The position numbers were made by a program, and so were the translations under genes. A stretch of DNA of 64,000 nucleotides from Heterohyrax brucei (lineage: Eukaryota > Chordata > Mammalia > Hyracoidea > Procaviidae): positions 71,660,351 through 71,724,350 of the forward strand of contig CM053162.1 of NCBI GenBank assembly GCA_028571685.1, read 5' to 3'. Shown in pieces: positions 22,890-35,350 of this stretch; position 1 is the first letter of the stretch, and every line of letters begins with the position of its first letter. The notes beneath the pieces were generated by a model. That model had not been told where the DNA came from. It saw only the letters and a program-made list of their open reading frames with translations, and ran no database searches.

Positions 22890-22976
22890 GTACAGGTTGT
22901 ATACTACTGAATCAATTCCAGCTCACAGTGACCCTATACAATGGAGTAGAACTGCCCAGGAAGCCTTCCTAGGTGG
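22890..22976 (-). repeat. AfroSINE fragment
   Basis: 3' half only: actgaatcaattccagctca, gtgaccctatacaatggagt. Confidence 0.8.
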
Positions 22977-23625
22977 TTATCTTTTTAAAAACAAATTTTT
23001 TTGTGGTTTTGGTGAAAATTTACAGAATAAGTTAGGTTCCTCTTTGGCAATTTCCATACGAACTGATGGATAGCGTTAGCTGCCTTTCCACACTGCGTCT
23101 ACGTCCTCAGCTGCGCTCCGGTTGTTCCAGTTCTCACACTCCCGTTTCCCTGCCCCTCGTCTGGTCAGCTTTGACTCCTTGTTAGGCTTTTGGACCCATA
23201 CAGGTGTGTTTTCCAGTAGAGTGCCCATCTAATGGTAATATCCTTTATTTTGGTGTCACTTGGCTTTTCTGATACCAGGTGATGTTGGGATGGTTTTGGT
23301 TCAGGTTTTAAAAAGCATCTCAGGACTATCATCTCAGGGAGACAGCTGGCCTCGGGTGGTCCACTGAGTCTGAACATTTTTTATAATTTGAGTTGTGTGC
23401 TGTATTTTTCTCCCACTCTAACCAGTGTTGGGCACGGCCCCAGCTGGATCACTGTGTGCTGCTAGCCAGGCACCATCTAGTTCTTGTCTCACAGTTGCTG
23501 AGGTTGTGGCTGGTGTAGGCTCTCAGCCTTGGAGACTTGCATCTTACACGGCTTCTCACAAGCTTTTAAGATCCCAGGTGCCACTCACTTCACTAGGATG
23601 CTGAGCATGATCTTTCTTAAGCTAT
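22977..23625 (-). repeat. LINE-1 3' region, lineage type
   Basis: On the + strand reads ttttggtgaaaatttacaga, ctggtcagctttgactcctt, ggcaccatctagttcttgtc. The same layout recurs at 24745, 28375 and 56195; two of those copies run into LINE-1 ORF2, which identifies the family. Confidence 0.65.
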
Positions 23626-23633
23626 ACAACATT

Positions 23634-24515
23634 GGACAATTAAGTTCATGAACTCATCCTAGAAAAAGTGCTCCATACCTCATTGCTGAATATCACTATG
23701 GTCAGCTTTGAAGTAGTCCCCTTGGGAAGCTATGTACCAATACCAGTGCCTAGTCCACCCTTTAAAGCAATTTGAGAACTCTTCTTCTGGAATGTCCATC
23801 AGAGCTGTCATCAGACGAGGATTGACAATTAACTTCATAAACTGATCCTAGGAAAAGTGCTTTGAAGGGTAAACTAGATGCTAGCATTGGTGTGTAGTGC
23901 TGGGGGGACAACGGCACAAAACAGAGGCAGAGACACACCAGTACAAGCGTTCAGTGAAGTTTAGTCAAAGAAGAGAATGGGGTCTGAGCTGAGAGGTGGC
24001 TCAGCCCACCCCTGGCCAATAGGGGAAGTTTTTTAAAGTTTCAGTGAGGTACTGTGGGGTGAAGGGCTTTATGGTTTGATAAGGGAAGCATGTTAATTAG
24101 GAGAGGAGAGAGGGTTGCAAGAAATTTCAGTAAGGGGATTTATGGTCTGATAAGGAAGAAATGTTGATCAGAAGAGGGGGTAAAATTGGCTTATGATCGT
24201 GGTTTGATGAGGGAAGAGCTCTGCTTAGGACGGTGCAGGCATAAAGTTTTGTTTGTGGCCCAATTCCTGTGGGCTGTTTTTGGGTAAGGACGGGGGACGA
24301 TGGCTTATACTAAAACCTTTGTGAAATCCAGGGACATGGGAGGAGCAAATGGCTTATGTTAAACCACTCTAAAATCCGGGGACAGAGTCCCTGCACATAG
24401 CTTCCAAAAGGGAGTACTTGGAAGGTGATTGTAGTGAAATTCCACAATGAGGTATGGGGTTCTTTTTCTAGGACGAGTTCATGATCTTGACTGTCCAACC
24501 TCATCTGATGCCAGT
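23634..24515. mobile_element. Second mariner derivative, interrupted by LTR
   Basis: Ends are inverted repeats: ttggacaattaagttcatga on the left and tcatgatcttgactgtccaa on the right. The left arm (23634-23818) matches that of the element at 21326. A partial second terminal sequence, tgacaattaacttcataaac, occurs internally near 23821. The right arm is split by an insertion between 23897 and 24396. No transposase reading frame survives. Confidence 0.85.
23898..24395 (-). mobile_element. Solo LTR inside mariner derivative
   Basis: A 498-bp block beginning tgctggggggacaac and ending gagtccctgca, so TG...CA ends with short inverted termini. It separates two parts of the mariner right arm that are contiguous in the copy at 21700. 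Flanks tgtag and catag would be a 5-bp target duplication of an original cgtag after CpG decay on each side. No viral coding sequence is present. Strand is inferred from a C/T-rich end and TATA-like motif on the minus strand. Confidence 0.65.
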
Positions 24516-24744
24516 TAACTGGGTTGTTCTATAGGACTATAGCCCTAAGCCTTCAAACCCAGAAAACAGTCCCAGAAAGTGGTTATGTGTTAGGTTTTCC
24601 TGTAGTTGTGCCTTCAGTGAACACATGTGCCTGCACACACCTGTTTGCTCTTACACATAGATACTTGTCTTCTCAGCTGTGTGTACCTGGACCTGCCCGT
24701 GTATGTCTATGGCTGTGCCCATCCTTATGTGATCCTGTATTGTT

Positions 24745-26075
24745 TCTTTTATGATTTTTTAAATTGTGATTAAGTGAAAGCATACAAGCCAAATCAGTTT
24801 TGTATGCCTGCCTGTCTACAGCTCCTCTGCTCTCCTTGTCCCGTGACAACACACTTCTCCTTTTTATTTTATACTTGTCGTATCCTTTTAACAAGCTCCT
24901 GCCCCCTCCTCTTCACCCTCTTTTCTCCGATTTAGAAAGAGACCTTAGGACAGCCTCTTATAAATGCATAGAACCATAAAGTAAACCCACCATATGGTCA
25001 CATTGTGTCCCCAAGTCTAGTTCATTTTTGTTCAAAGAGTTGACCTCAGTAGTGTTTCCTGGTCAGGGGCAGCAACAGGTCTAGGAGCTATGCTCCCAGG
25101 GAATTACCCTGGCTGTTGGACTGTCAGTTATAGTCTTTTAGGAGAGTTCTTGAGCTGCACCCCTCTTTTTCTCTTGTTGCCACAGGGACTCAACATTTTG
25201 TGCCCCATCAAGGCTATCTTTGGTTGTGGCCAGGCACCATCTGGTTCTTCTGGTTACACATTGATACAGTCTTCCATCTACATGGATCCTTCTGCCTCCT
25301 GGGCTCTTTTATCCTGGGGTCTTTCGTGTTCTCAGTGATCATCTCTTCTGGCTGAGTTGGGACGATTTGGTATACCGAACTGGTCTTTAATCTTCACTGG
25401 GGTTGGTGCCCTCTGACAAGCGTGAAATGCTGTAGGCTGGGCATCCTTCTCCCATGAGCACTTCTCAGCAGGATCGTTTACTCTGGCCAAGCATGTTCAC
25501 CATGCACACATTGGGGACCCCTTTTCCCAACACCCAAAACAACAAGCATTTATGACCATTGAACACTGGTTCCTTTGTATATGTCTCTTTTTATCATCTT
25601 ATAAAAGAGGGATCATGCCAGACTTGTTCTCATGTGCTTGGCTTGTTTCACTTAGACCTCTGACCTCCAGGCCCACCCGTGTTGTGTTCCCTGGCCTCAC
25701 CGTTCTTCTTCATAGTTGTGTAGTGTTCCATTGTACGTGTGTGCCACATTCTGCTTATCCATTCACCTTCTGATAGGCCCTTGAGTTGTATCTTTTTTGT
25801 TTGTTTTGCTTTGCATTTTGCTACTGGAAACACTGGTGGCATAGTGGTTAAGTGGTATGCCTGCAAACCAAATGGTCGACAGTTCAAATCCACTAAGCAC
25901 TCCTTGGAAACTCTGTTAGGCAGTTCTACTCTGTCCTGTAGGGTCTCTATGAGTCAGAATTGACTCGACAGCAGTGTTGTTGTTCTTTTAATTATTACTG
26001 TAAATAAAGCTGCAACAAACATTGCTGTGCCTATGTCCCTTCATACCTGGGATATACCCCTAGGAGGGGATCTAG
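24745..26075 (-). mobile_element. LINE-1, 5' truncated, ORF2 end plus 3' UTR
   Basis: The minus strand at about 25650-25800 encodes a decayed ORF2 C-terminus (EWISRMWHTRTMEHYTTMKK), followed by a long 3' region to 24745. An AfroSINE at 25825-25990 is inserted in it. Confidence 0.8.
25825..25990 (+). repeat. AfroSINE inside LINE-1
   Basis: Full-length forward copy: ggaaacactggtggcatagt to gtcagaattgactcgacagc. Confidence 0.92.
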
Positions 26076-26640
26076 GCCATAATCTTTAGGGCAGCAGATC
26101 ACCAGGTCTTGTCTCCTGCAGAGTGCCTGGTGGATCCCAACAGCCACTTTTCGTTAGCAGCCAAGCATGTAACAATTGTACCTCTGGGACTCCTTTTGCT
26201 TTTATTAGCCCGAGTGGTAGACATCTGCGAGACCAGGAGGAAATGAGTGAAGTGTGCTGGAGGGCCGTGAGCCCCCATGTGTGAAAGGAGAAGAAAGAGG
26301 GGAATAAACAGGAGACACTTGAACAGGAGAAGCCCAGGAACCTGTGGCTAGTTGTGGTGGGAGCCAGGGCACTTCCCCCGTACCTGCCTTCCTTGCCGGC
26401 AAAGCCGCATGTCCTAGAACACAGTGAAGGCGTGTGTCAGCCCCTCATCTCCCAGGGAGCTTCCTGCCTGTCCCCAGTTACAGAGGGCACCTTTGTGGGA
26501 TAGAAGGGCTACAGCATCTCCGAGGGTAGTGAGGAGTATGGGGGCTGCCTGGGAACTGAAGTTCAGGGGGAAGGCAGGACTTGGACCCCCCTGACACTCC
26601 AGGAAGACCCTGACTGTTTCTTCTGTGCTTGGTCTCCAAG

Positions 26641-26841
26641 TACACCCCCCTTAACCTTACAGGCTTGGACTGGTCCCTACTGAGCAAGAAGGAGTGTCTG
26701 AGCTATGGAGGACGCCTGCTCGGGAATTCCTGCCCATTCATCCCAGACCTCGCACTCATGTCCTTCATCCTCTTCTTCGGGACGTACTCCATGACCCTGA
26801 CTCTGAAGAAGTTTAAGTCCAGTCGCTATTTCCCTACCAAG
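26641..26841 (+). CDS. SLC4A5: SLC4A5 window exon 13 (loop end, TM6)
   Basis: Encodes residues 562-628 in phase 0: [67 protein letters not shown]. It supplies the sequon NLT, the second pair of conserved loop cysteines (KEC and NSC), and TM6 (about 598-618). Acceptor is ggtctccaag and donor gtaagc. Human NBCe2 has Lys where this copy has Pro in NSCPF, as I recall. Confidence 0.97.
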
Positions 26842-27099
26842 GTAAGCTTTCCCTGCAGTCAGGAAGGGCTCTGGTCCTCCAACAGGTGGACACATCAGCC
26901 CCAAGGTTCATTATGTTTGTTGCAGAAAGAGCACAGGTTTGGGCATCAGAGGGAACTGGTTTCAAGTTCCCTTGACGACATTTTATATTGTCAAACTTTT
27001 ATCTGTCACCTTTCTGCATTAGTAGTACCAATGGTTTTAAATTGTGTCATTTCACCAGTGACAAATGAGACTGAAAACCTTATTGAACATCTAACTGGC

Positions 27100-28080
27100 T
27101 GTATGGTCATTTGACTTTCTTGTTGGAAGTGCCTGCTGGAATCACATGGGCATTTTCTGTTGGGTTGTCTTGCTGTTTCTGATTTTCAGGAGTTCTTTGT
27201 GTTTTCTGGATAAAAACCCTTTTGTGGTCATACGTGTTTCAAATACCTCCTCCTTCTCTTGTGACTGAGTTTTTTATGTTTTGAATGATATCTCTTGATT
27301 AATGGACTTTGTTAGTTTTACAGTAGTCAAATACATTAACAATTTTCTTAAGAGAAATAATGGACAAAAGATACCTGCTAAAAGCTTCATTGTTTTTCCT
27401 TTCACCTTAGGTCTACAATACATCAGAAATGATTTTTTAAAATGAGAATAGCCAATTATTTTAGCAGTTAATTTTTTTTTTTAAGACTATTCTTTGCCCA
27501 ATGCAGGGCTTCCTTTGCCAGGTAGGGTCTGTGAGCAACAATGTCTGCTCCTGGAGTCTTTATTCTGTTTCACTTTATAATTCTTGGTCTTACTGTAGTC
27601 AAATATATCAAAAGTTACTTCTTTACTTGTCTGTCCCTTCACCAGTAACGCTCTGTGTTCATTTCTACAGCTTATAATACGGTTGAACATCTTGGTGACC
27701 AGTTTTCCCCTCCTTGTCCCAGCTATTCTGCCCTTTGCATTGCCACATGGATTTTAGAATTATCTTAAATTTCACCAATTTCAGTGTTTGTTGGAATTTT
27801 GATAGGGCTATACGCACTCTAACAGGTCAACCTGGGGACAGTTCACACCTTTGCAATTCTGAGTCTTCCAGTCCACAGAGGACACATCTCCACTAGTTTA
27901 GGTCTTTTTCTCTCTGTTATATTTTACACGTTTTGATGTTGGGGCCTTGCACATCTTTTGTTAGATGTATTCCTAAGTATTTTATTTTTTAATGTCATTG
28001 TAAGTGTGAGCAGCTATGTTTTTATTTCATTTTCTGTTTGTGGCTGGAAAAACAGGTTTATTAACCAAAGAAGCACTTGC
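27100..28080 (-). repeat. Old LINE-1 fragments
   Basis: Minus-strand LINE-1 type sequence: tttctgattttcaggagttc, gtgtttgttggaattttgat, and T-rich stretches. No reading frame survives. Confidence 0.6.
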
Positions 28081-28129
28081 TGTTATGAGAAACGGATGCA
28101 TCAGGAGGCAAGGTGCTGGGAACAGCATC

Positions 28130-28303
28130 ACCTGGATGCCCAGGTGGCACAATATTTAAGCACTACATCTGCCAGCCAAAAGGTCGGCAGCTCAAATCCA
28201 CCAGGTGTACCTTGGAAACTCCATGGAGCAGCTCTACTCTGTCCTATAGGGTCACTATGAGTTGGAATCGACTCAACAGCCATGGGGTTGGTTGGTTTCT
28301 CCC
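28130..28303 (+). repeat. AfroSINE
   Basis: Forward copy: ggatgcccaggtggcacaat, ctctgtcctatagggtcact, gttggaatcgactcaacagc, then the ggttggttggtt tail. Confidence 0.92.
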
Positions 28304-28374
28304 CATCATATGCCCATCAGCACTCTCCTAAAGGCATGTGAAATACAAGCAGTGATAATAATGATGATAATAAA

Positions 28375-30230
28375 AACATTTTTTCCTTTTTTTTCATTAT
28401 GATTGAATGAAAATGTACATTCCTATATAAAGTTGCATGCTGACCTACATGCAGCTTCCACCGCTCTCCCTGCATGGTGACAGTGCACTCTTCCTCTTTG
28501 CTCCATACATGTCTTAGCTTCCCAACAGTCTCCTGTCTTCTTCTCTCCACCCATTCCCCTTCCTCCAGTATGAGGTCAACAGATGACCTCCTATAGACAC
28601 CTAGAACCATAAAGTGCCCACACAATATGGTCACTCTGTGTCACCAAGTCCTATCCATTGCTGTCAGAAAAGTTGAACTTCGATATGATTTACGGACAGG
28701 GGCAGCATCAGGGCCAGGGTTCCTGCTTCCAGGAGAACTTTGAGGCCCCTGGACCATCAATTGCAGTCTTTTAGTGGAGATCTCGGGGTGCACCCCTATT
28801 TATACTTGTGTTGCCAGTGAGACTCAACTTTGTGAGCTCCATCGTGGCTATCACTGGTGGTAGCTGGCCACCATTGGTTCTTCTGGTCACAAGTCTAGGT
28901 AGACATCCATTCACATGGATTCTCTTTCCCCCATGTCATTATGGACCTTGGTGATCATCCGTTCCTGCTGAGTTGGAACAATTTGCTATACCCTCAGATG
29001 GCAGCTTGGCAGCTTTTAACACCCCAGACACCACTCACCAATGTGGGGTGCAGAGAGACTTCATTAGCAAAATACTAGTTATGCCAATTGGCCTCAGTTT
29101 CCCCTGAAAGCACGATCTCCAGCCTCCCGCCCCAGCTACTCTGTCCTTGCAATATTGGGTTAAGATGGGAGGAGTACACAAGTTGTGTTGAAGTCCCATT
29201 AATATTGATCTCCTTATTGATGTGTGCTGTCACCAATTTCACCCAACCAAATTTCTAACAACTATCTAATCTAAACCCTCCCCGTCACCCTCCCACCTTT
29301 CCCACCCCTGCAGCCATCAAAGAGTCTTTTCTGTTATGCATGAGTCTGCTTTTAAGTTCTTATCGTAGGGGTCTCCTACAATATTTGTCCTTCTGTTGCT
29401 GACTACTTTCACTCAACCTAATGTCCTCCAGTTGAAACCAGTTTAAGAGATGTTTCCTGCTATTATCATTCTTCTTTATCATTGCATAGTGTTCCATTGA
29501 GTATATATACCATAGTTTACCTATCCATTCTTCTGTTGTTGGGCATCTGGGTTGATTCCATCTTTTTGCTATTGTGGACTGTGTTGCGATGAACATTCAT
29601 GTGCATGGATCAGTTGGTGTGAATGGCCTTGATTCTGTAGGATATATTCCAAGCAGTGGAATTACTGGGTCAAATGGTATATCTATATCCATTATTTTAA
29701 GGTAGTGCCAGATTGCCTTCCAAAGAGGTTGTACCATTTTTCAATCCCACCAACAGTGTGGGAGAGTTCCCATCTCCCCACAGCCTCTCCAGCATTTAGT
29801 GTTTTGCGTTTTTTGAATCATGGCCAACCTTATTGGGGTGAGATGGTGTCTCATTGTCATTTTGATTTGAATTTCTTAAATAGCTAATGATCGTGAGCAT
29901 GTCCGCATGTGTTTTTTTGTCTGCCTGGATCTCCTCTTTAAATAAGTGTCTGTCCATTTCCTTTGCCCATTGCTTAATTGGATGATTTATCTTTTTCTTG
30001 TTGATGTTTTGTAGTACCTTATAGATTATGGAGATCAGATGTCAGTCTGACATAGAGTTGCCAAATATTTTTCCCCATTCTGTAGGTGGCCTTTTAATTC
30101 TATTAACAAAGTCTTTGCGTGAGCAAAAGTGATTGATTCTTAGTAGTTCCCATTTATCTATTTTCTTTTCTGTTGTTTGTCGTTAATGAAAACTCCTGAT
30201 GAGAACATTTGGGCTTTTCCCAATATTTTG
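28375..30230 (-). mobile_element. LINE-1, 5' truncated
   Basis: The minus strand at 29360-29596 encodes the ORF2 C-terminus (IGKLWYIYSMEHYAMIKKND). The body extends to about 30230, and the 3' UTR runs down to a T-rich end near 28375. It lacks ORF1 and the endonuclease. Confidence 0.88.
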
Positions 30231-31289
30231 TAAGGACTAAGTACAAGGCTCTTTGAAAACTTCAGAATGCACAAAGTAAAGTATGGCTTGCTCACAGCCC
30301 TGTGCACCCTTCAGACATGGCCCCTCCCAGCTTCCCCACCTCCGACCAGTCAGAACCCTAAGTATCTCTCTCTGTACAGAAATTCTAGAGCAGCAGGCAT
30401 ATCTGAGAATGTCTGTCTATTATTTGCAAGATGAAAAATAGCTCATTTAGTGAGACATACTCCTGGCACCAATTTTTCCCTTCAATTATTTAAAACTTGT
30501 TGTGCTGCCTCCTGGACTCCAGTGTCACAGAGAAGACTGAGGCCACATCTTTTCATCCTCACCAGTGTCGGGGAGGCGGAAGGTAGTGAGTGGGACTGTA
30601 AATGAGGCAAGCTGCCTTCTGACCAGCTCCATGTCACGGTGACGCCATGCATGTCAGAGCGGAATTGTGCTCCATAGGGTTTCCAGTGGTTGGTCTTTCA
30701 GAAAGAGATCACCAGGTCTATCCTCTGAGGTGCTTGGTGAACTGGAGCCCTCAAAATTACAGCTGGTGCAATGGATTGAAATGTGTCACCCCAAAATGAG
30801 TATCATCTTGACTAGGCCACAATACCCAGTACTGTGTGGCTCTCCACCACCTTGTGATCAGATGTGATTCCTCGGTGTTGTGAACGCTGCCTCTTTAGTG
30901 TTAATGTGGCATCATTGGAGGCAGTTACGTGAACAAGGCAGGACTCAGTCCATCGAGTTAGGCTGTGTCTGAGAGGTGAACAGGCAGACCTGGAGATCTC
31001 GTTCTATTAAGAATGAAGATTCAGGAAGGGAACACATCCTTTGGACCCAAGGTACCTGAGCCTGAGAAACTCCTAGATCAGGGGAAGATGGATGACAAGG
31101 ACCTTCCCCCAGGACTGACAGACAGAGAAAGCCTTTCCTTGGAGCTGGCAACCTGAATTTGGACTTCCAGTCTCCTAGACTGTGAGGGAATAGATTTCTG
31201 TTAGTTAAAGGCCTCCACTCATGGAATTTCTGTTACAGTAGCGCTTGCCACATTACTAGGACATTAGTGATGGGTGCATCAACAGTTTG

Positions 31290-32165
31290 TAGCACCCAGG
31301 GAAGGTAAATAGGTTCATCCAGTCTAGAGACTAACACCAATAACCTGCATTACACAGATGATATCACCTTACTTGCTGGAAGTGAAGAGGACTTGGAGCA
31401 CTTACTGATGAAGATCAGGGACCACAGCCTTCAGTATGGACTGCACCTCAACATCTAGAAAACAGAAGTCCTCACAAGTGGCCCAGAAAGCAATATCATG
31501 ATAAATGGAGAAAAGATTGAACTTGTTAATGATTTCATTTTACTTGGATCCACAATCAATGCCCATGGAAGCAGCAGTCAAGAAATCAAAAGACGTATTA
31601 CACTGGACAAATCTGCTGCCAAGGACCTCTTTAAAGTGTTGAAAAGCAAAGGTGTCACTTTGAAGACTAAGATGAGCTTGATCCAAGCCATGGTATTTTC
31701 GATCACATCATATGCATGCAAAAGCTAGGTGGTGAACAAAGAAAACAGAAGAAGAAGGGACACCTTTGAATTGTGGTGTTGGAGAAGAATGCTGTGTGTA
31801 CCATGGACCATCAGAAGAACAAACAGATCCGTTCTAGAAGAAGTCCAACCAGAGTACTTCTTGGAAGCAAAAAAGGCAAGACTGCAGCTTACATACTTTG
31901 AACATGTTGTCAGGAACGATCAGTCCCTGGAGGGGAACCTCATGCTTGGTAGAGTGGAGGGTCAGGGAAAAAGAGGAAGACTCTTGACAAGATGCAGTGG
32001 TCACCACAGTGGGCTCGAGTATGATAGTGACAGTGAGGAGGGTGCCGAGTGGGGCAGGGTTTCCTTCTGTTGTGCACAGAGTCCCTGTGAGTTGGAACTG
32101 ACCCGACGGCACCTCACGTCTGTGAGTCAGAATCACCTCGCTGGCACACAACAGCAATGAATTTA
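31290..32165 (+). mobile_element. RTE-clade LINE, 3' fragment
   Basis: Encodes the C-terminal half of an RTE/BovB-like polymerase: DDITLLAGSEEDLEHLL, NDFILLGSTINAHGSSSQEI, FELWCWRRMLCVPW, with internal stops (31459, 31726). The 3' end (gagttggaactgacccgacg) matches the AfroSINE tail. Confidence 0.9.
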
Positions 32166-33244
32166 AAATTGTAACAACACTCATAGTATAATAAGCTCCA
32201 AATCAGGCCAGTGGCTTTTTCTAGGGGTCAGGGACAGGTGTGTGAATGGTAACGGGGAGACGTCCACTGGGCAGGTGGGAGAGAATTCACAGCTGTTCCC
32301 TCCATCCGCCATTACATCACATTGAACCAGTGAGGCGGCTTGTGTTTGTTTTTGACCTAAAACAACGGCAAATTCTTATAGCTTAACATAATAACCATTT
32401 GATCTGGTTGCTACCGTAGAAATGTTACAGACAAGAAGTCCTGCACTTAACCTGCTGGTTAGTTCTGAGATAACCAACATTTGCAGTCCTAATAATATAA
32501 AGCTGTTGTTGGCTTTCAGCTTTTAGAATCAACCTGTAGACATAACACCAAAGGCACGTGTTGATGGAACAGAACATGAGTATTCTTGGCTTGGACAACG
32601 TGAAGGCCAAAGTGAAGGTGCCACAAGTGGAAGGTGGGAGGGAAAGAAGAAAGGCGGTAGGAAGGACAGGTGCAGGGACCCTCACCCAGCATGAGGGAGA
32701 GGGGGATCTTCTGGCAGAGTCAGCAGAAAGAGAAAGATACAGCTAGTGACATCACTAGAAAGCCCCAAAAAACACCCAAGGTGAGAGCAGGACTAACTCC
32801 TCACTTAAAGCAGACAACGCCTTAGATTAGTAAACGATAATATAAAAGTAAAAACATATTATTTAATGACGTGGAGGAAAGTATCATGACACTTAAAATC
32901 AAGTTGATATAAGTGGGTGTACCTGGAAGGTGAGGCTGGAGTGAGGAGAGGGAAGGTGGGGGCTTTGCTTGTCACTGTAAGTCTTTTTAGAATCGTCTAT
33001 TCTTAAAATCAAGTGCATATATTATTTTATTAACGGTGTTAAAGGAGAGAGGAGTTCACCGGCCCCTGCCCTTCTCAACTTCCCCCGGAGTTTCTCTAGA
33101 AATTGCCATCTCTGAATGGATACAAAATGGTGGCTTGGCGGACCTGGGGACCCTCCTCTGTCCTGAGGTTTCTGGGTGTTGAGTGGTGTGGAAGGCAGTC
33201 AGAGGGCACTGATTCAGCAAGGATAGGAGGTGAAGTCAGTGCCC

Positions 33245-33710
33245 AGCTGTCTTAGGCTGGGTTCTCTAGAGAAGCAAAACCAGTAATATGTATAAATAGA
33301 GAGAGAGAGATTTATATCAAGGCAGTGGCTGACACCATTGTAGAGGCTGGAACGTCCCAAGTCCATGGACAGGAATGGAGGCTTCTCTCAGCTTAGGCAC
33401 CTGCAGGAGCTGGCAAACCCAAGGTCAGCAGGTCAGAGAGCAGGCTTTGGTCTCAGGCTGTGAAGATCTACAAATCCCAAGATCTGCAGATGAGCTGACA
33501 GCTCAAGTCCCAAGAACCAGAGGTCAGATGAACAGGAGGCAGCCTGAGGATCCGTGACAAGCAAAAAGCCAGAATGTCTGCTTATATTTTGATACAGGCC
33601 ACACCCCCGAGGAAACTCTCTTTAAACTGATTGGCTACTCACAGCCAATCCCATCACAGCAGTAATCACATGGAAACACTGAGAACCATGGCTGAGCCCA
33701 GGGGACAGAC
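33245..33710. repeat. Old interspersed repeat, family unresolved
   Basis: Begins ggctgggttctctagagaag, has a (ga)n run near 33299, and ends tcacagcagtaatcacatgg. I recognise it as a common mammalian repeat type but cannot name it with confidence. Confidence 0.45.
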
Positions 33711-34109
33711 AACCCTAACCATCATGCCAGCATAGGATGGGTCACCTAGAAACAAAGCAGCAAGGGGCAGAAGAGCTTTAGCAGGTGGGAGGTCTGACCC
33801 CCAGCAGAGGCTGAGAGCGACGCTCCCAGCCCAGCTGGCAGTGGAAAAACTTGTTGCACGTTTTTGGGAGCCAAGGTTTCCTTCCAAGGTCGGCCTCGCC
33901 CTCACCTAGTGGGTCACCCAGTGCAGTCTGCCATACCCAAAGCGTCTTCAGTAGTGGCTGCCAAGGCCGCAGGGATCATACAGCAGAGCCTGCAAAAGCC
34001 TCGACCTGTGTGAGGTGGAAGCCTGTCAGAGAAGGAAAAGGCAAATATTTCCCACTAAAATGACTGGTGTGTGTCAGAATTGCATCCCTTCACAGCACCT
34101 TTTCAACGT

Positions 34110-35005
34110 GTATGCCAAACAAATAATCTGAGAAGCTGGATTATATGAAGTAGAATGAGGCATCAGGATTGGAGGAAGACTCGTTAACAACCTGTGTTAC
34201 ACAGACAATACAGCCTGTGTTACAGAGACAATACAACCTTGCTGGCTGAAAGTGAAGAGGATTTGAAGCGCTACTGATGAAGACAGATCACCAAAAGAAC
34301 AGCCTTCAGTGTGGATTGCAGTTCAACATCAAGAAAACAAAAAATCCTCACAACTGGAGCACTGAGCAACATTGTCATAAACTGGGAAAAGACTGGGTTG
34401 TCAAGGATTTCATTTTACTTGGGTCCACAATCAATGCCCATGGAAGCAGCAGTCAAGAAATCAAAAGACACCTTGCACTGGGAAAATCTGCTGTAAAGGA
34501 TCTCTTTAAAATGGTGAGAAGCAAAGGTGTCACCTTGAAGACTAAGGTGCATCTGACCCCAGCCATGGTGTTTGCAATCACGTTATATGCATGTGAAAGC
34601 TGGACAACGAACAAAGAAGAGAGAAGAATTGATGCCTTTGAATTGTGGTGTTGGAGAAGAATGTTGAATGTACCATGGCCCACCAAAAAGAACAAACATT
34701 TATTCTGGAAGAATAGCCAGAGTGCTCCTTGGAAGCAAAGATGGCAAGACTAAATCTCACACACTTTGGACATGTTGTCAGGAGGGATCAGTTCCTGGAG
34801 GAGGACGTCACGCTTGGCAGCACGGAGGGTCAGTGAAACAGAGGCGGGCCTTCAGTGCGATGGATCGACGCAGTGTCTATGACGGGCTTATGCCTTAAAA
34901 CGATGGTGGCTGTGGAGTCAGACTGGGCAGAGTTTCGTTCTGTTGTGCACGGGGCCGCTGTGAGTCAGAACTGACCTGACGGCACCTAACAACAGCAGCA
35001 AAGGG
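34110..35005 (+). mobile_element. RTE-clade LINE, 3' fragment
   Basis: Encodes the same region as the copy at 31290 (FILLGSTINAHGSSSQEIKR, DAFELWCWRRMLNVPW) with frameshifts. It ends in ctgtgagtcagaactgacct and gacggcacctaacaacagca, again the AfroSINE-like tail. Confidence 0.9.
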
Positions 35006-35350
35006 ACTGACAGAAAAATGCTAAGACTGCATCCTGTCAAAGATGGAAAACTTAGGAGGCCCAGAAAACCAAGCGGCTCTGTTGAGTTCCGGCTCCCGCA
35101 CTGGAACACAGCTCCCTCTCACCTGTGAGGGAGGTTCTGTTGTCCTTGTCATCGTCATCTTACAGAAGAAAGAGGCTCAGAGAAGTGACAGGGCTGCCTC
35201 AGATCACACAGCCGGCAGGGAGTAGAGCCGGAACTCGAGACCAGATCTGCTGGCTTGAGAGTCCGGGCTCTCAACGGGGCTCAGTCTCCGGGCTGAGTCT
35301 CCGGGGGGAGGGGGCAGGCCTCGGCTCACGGCCCCCTCCCCTTCCTGCAG

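Larger units (their letters stand above)
22679..26640. other. SLC4A5: Intron 12
   Basis: Made largely of repeats: AfroSINE fragment 22890-22976, L1 3' region 22977-23620, mariner derivative 23634-24515 containing a solo LTR, L1 24745-26075 with an AfroSINE, and a third-type SINE fragment at about 26110-26195. Nothing is recognised in 26200-26640 except the exon 13 acceptor. Confidence 0.65.
26842..35350. other. SLC4A5: Intron 13
   Basis: An 8.5-kb intron with L1 remains at about 27100-30230, an AfroSINE at 28130, a third-type SINE at 30605-30760, RTE LINEs at 31290-32165 and 34110-35005, an old repeat at 33245-33710, and a MIR-like stretch at 35125-35220. The stretch 30770-31260 looks like an old repeat I cannot name. 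I see nothing in 32200-33240 or 33720-34110. Confidence 0.6.

Noticed and set aside
31498..32160. Host gene with reverse-transcriptase-like protein
   Set aside because: It is a stop-containing RTE LINE fragment; the same protein recurs at 34.3 kb and on the minus strand at 39.2 kb.
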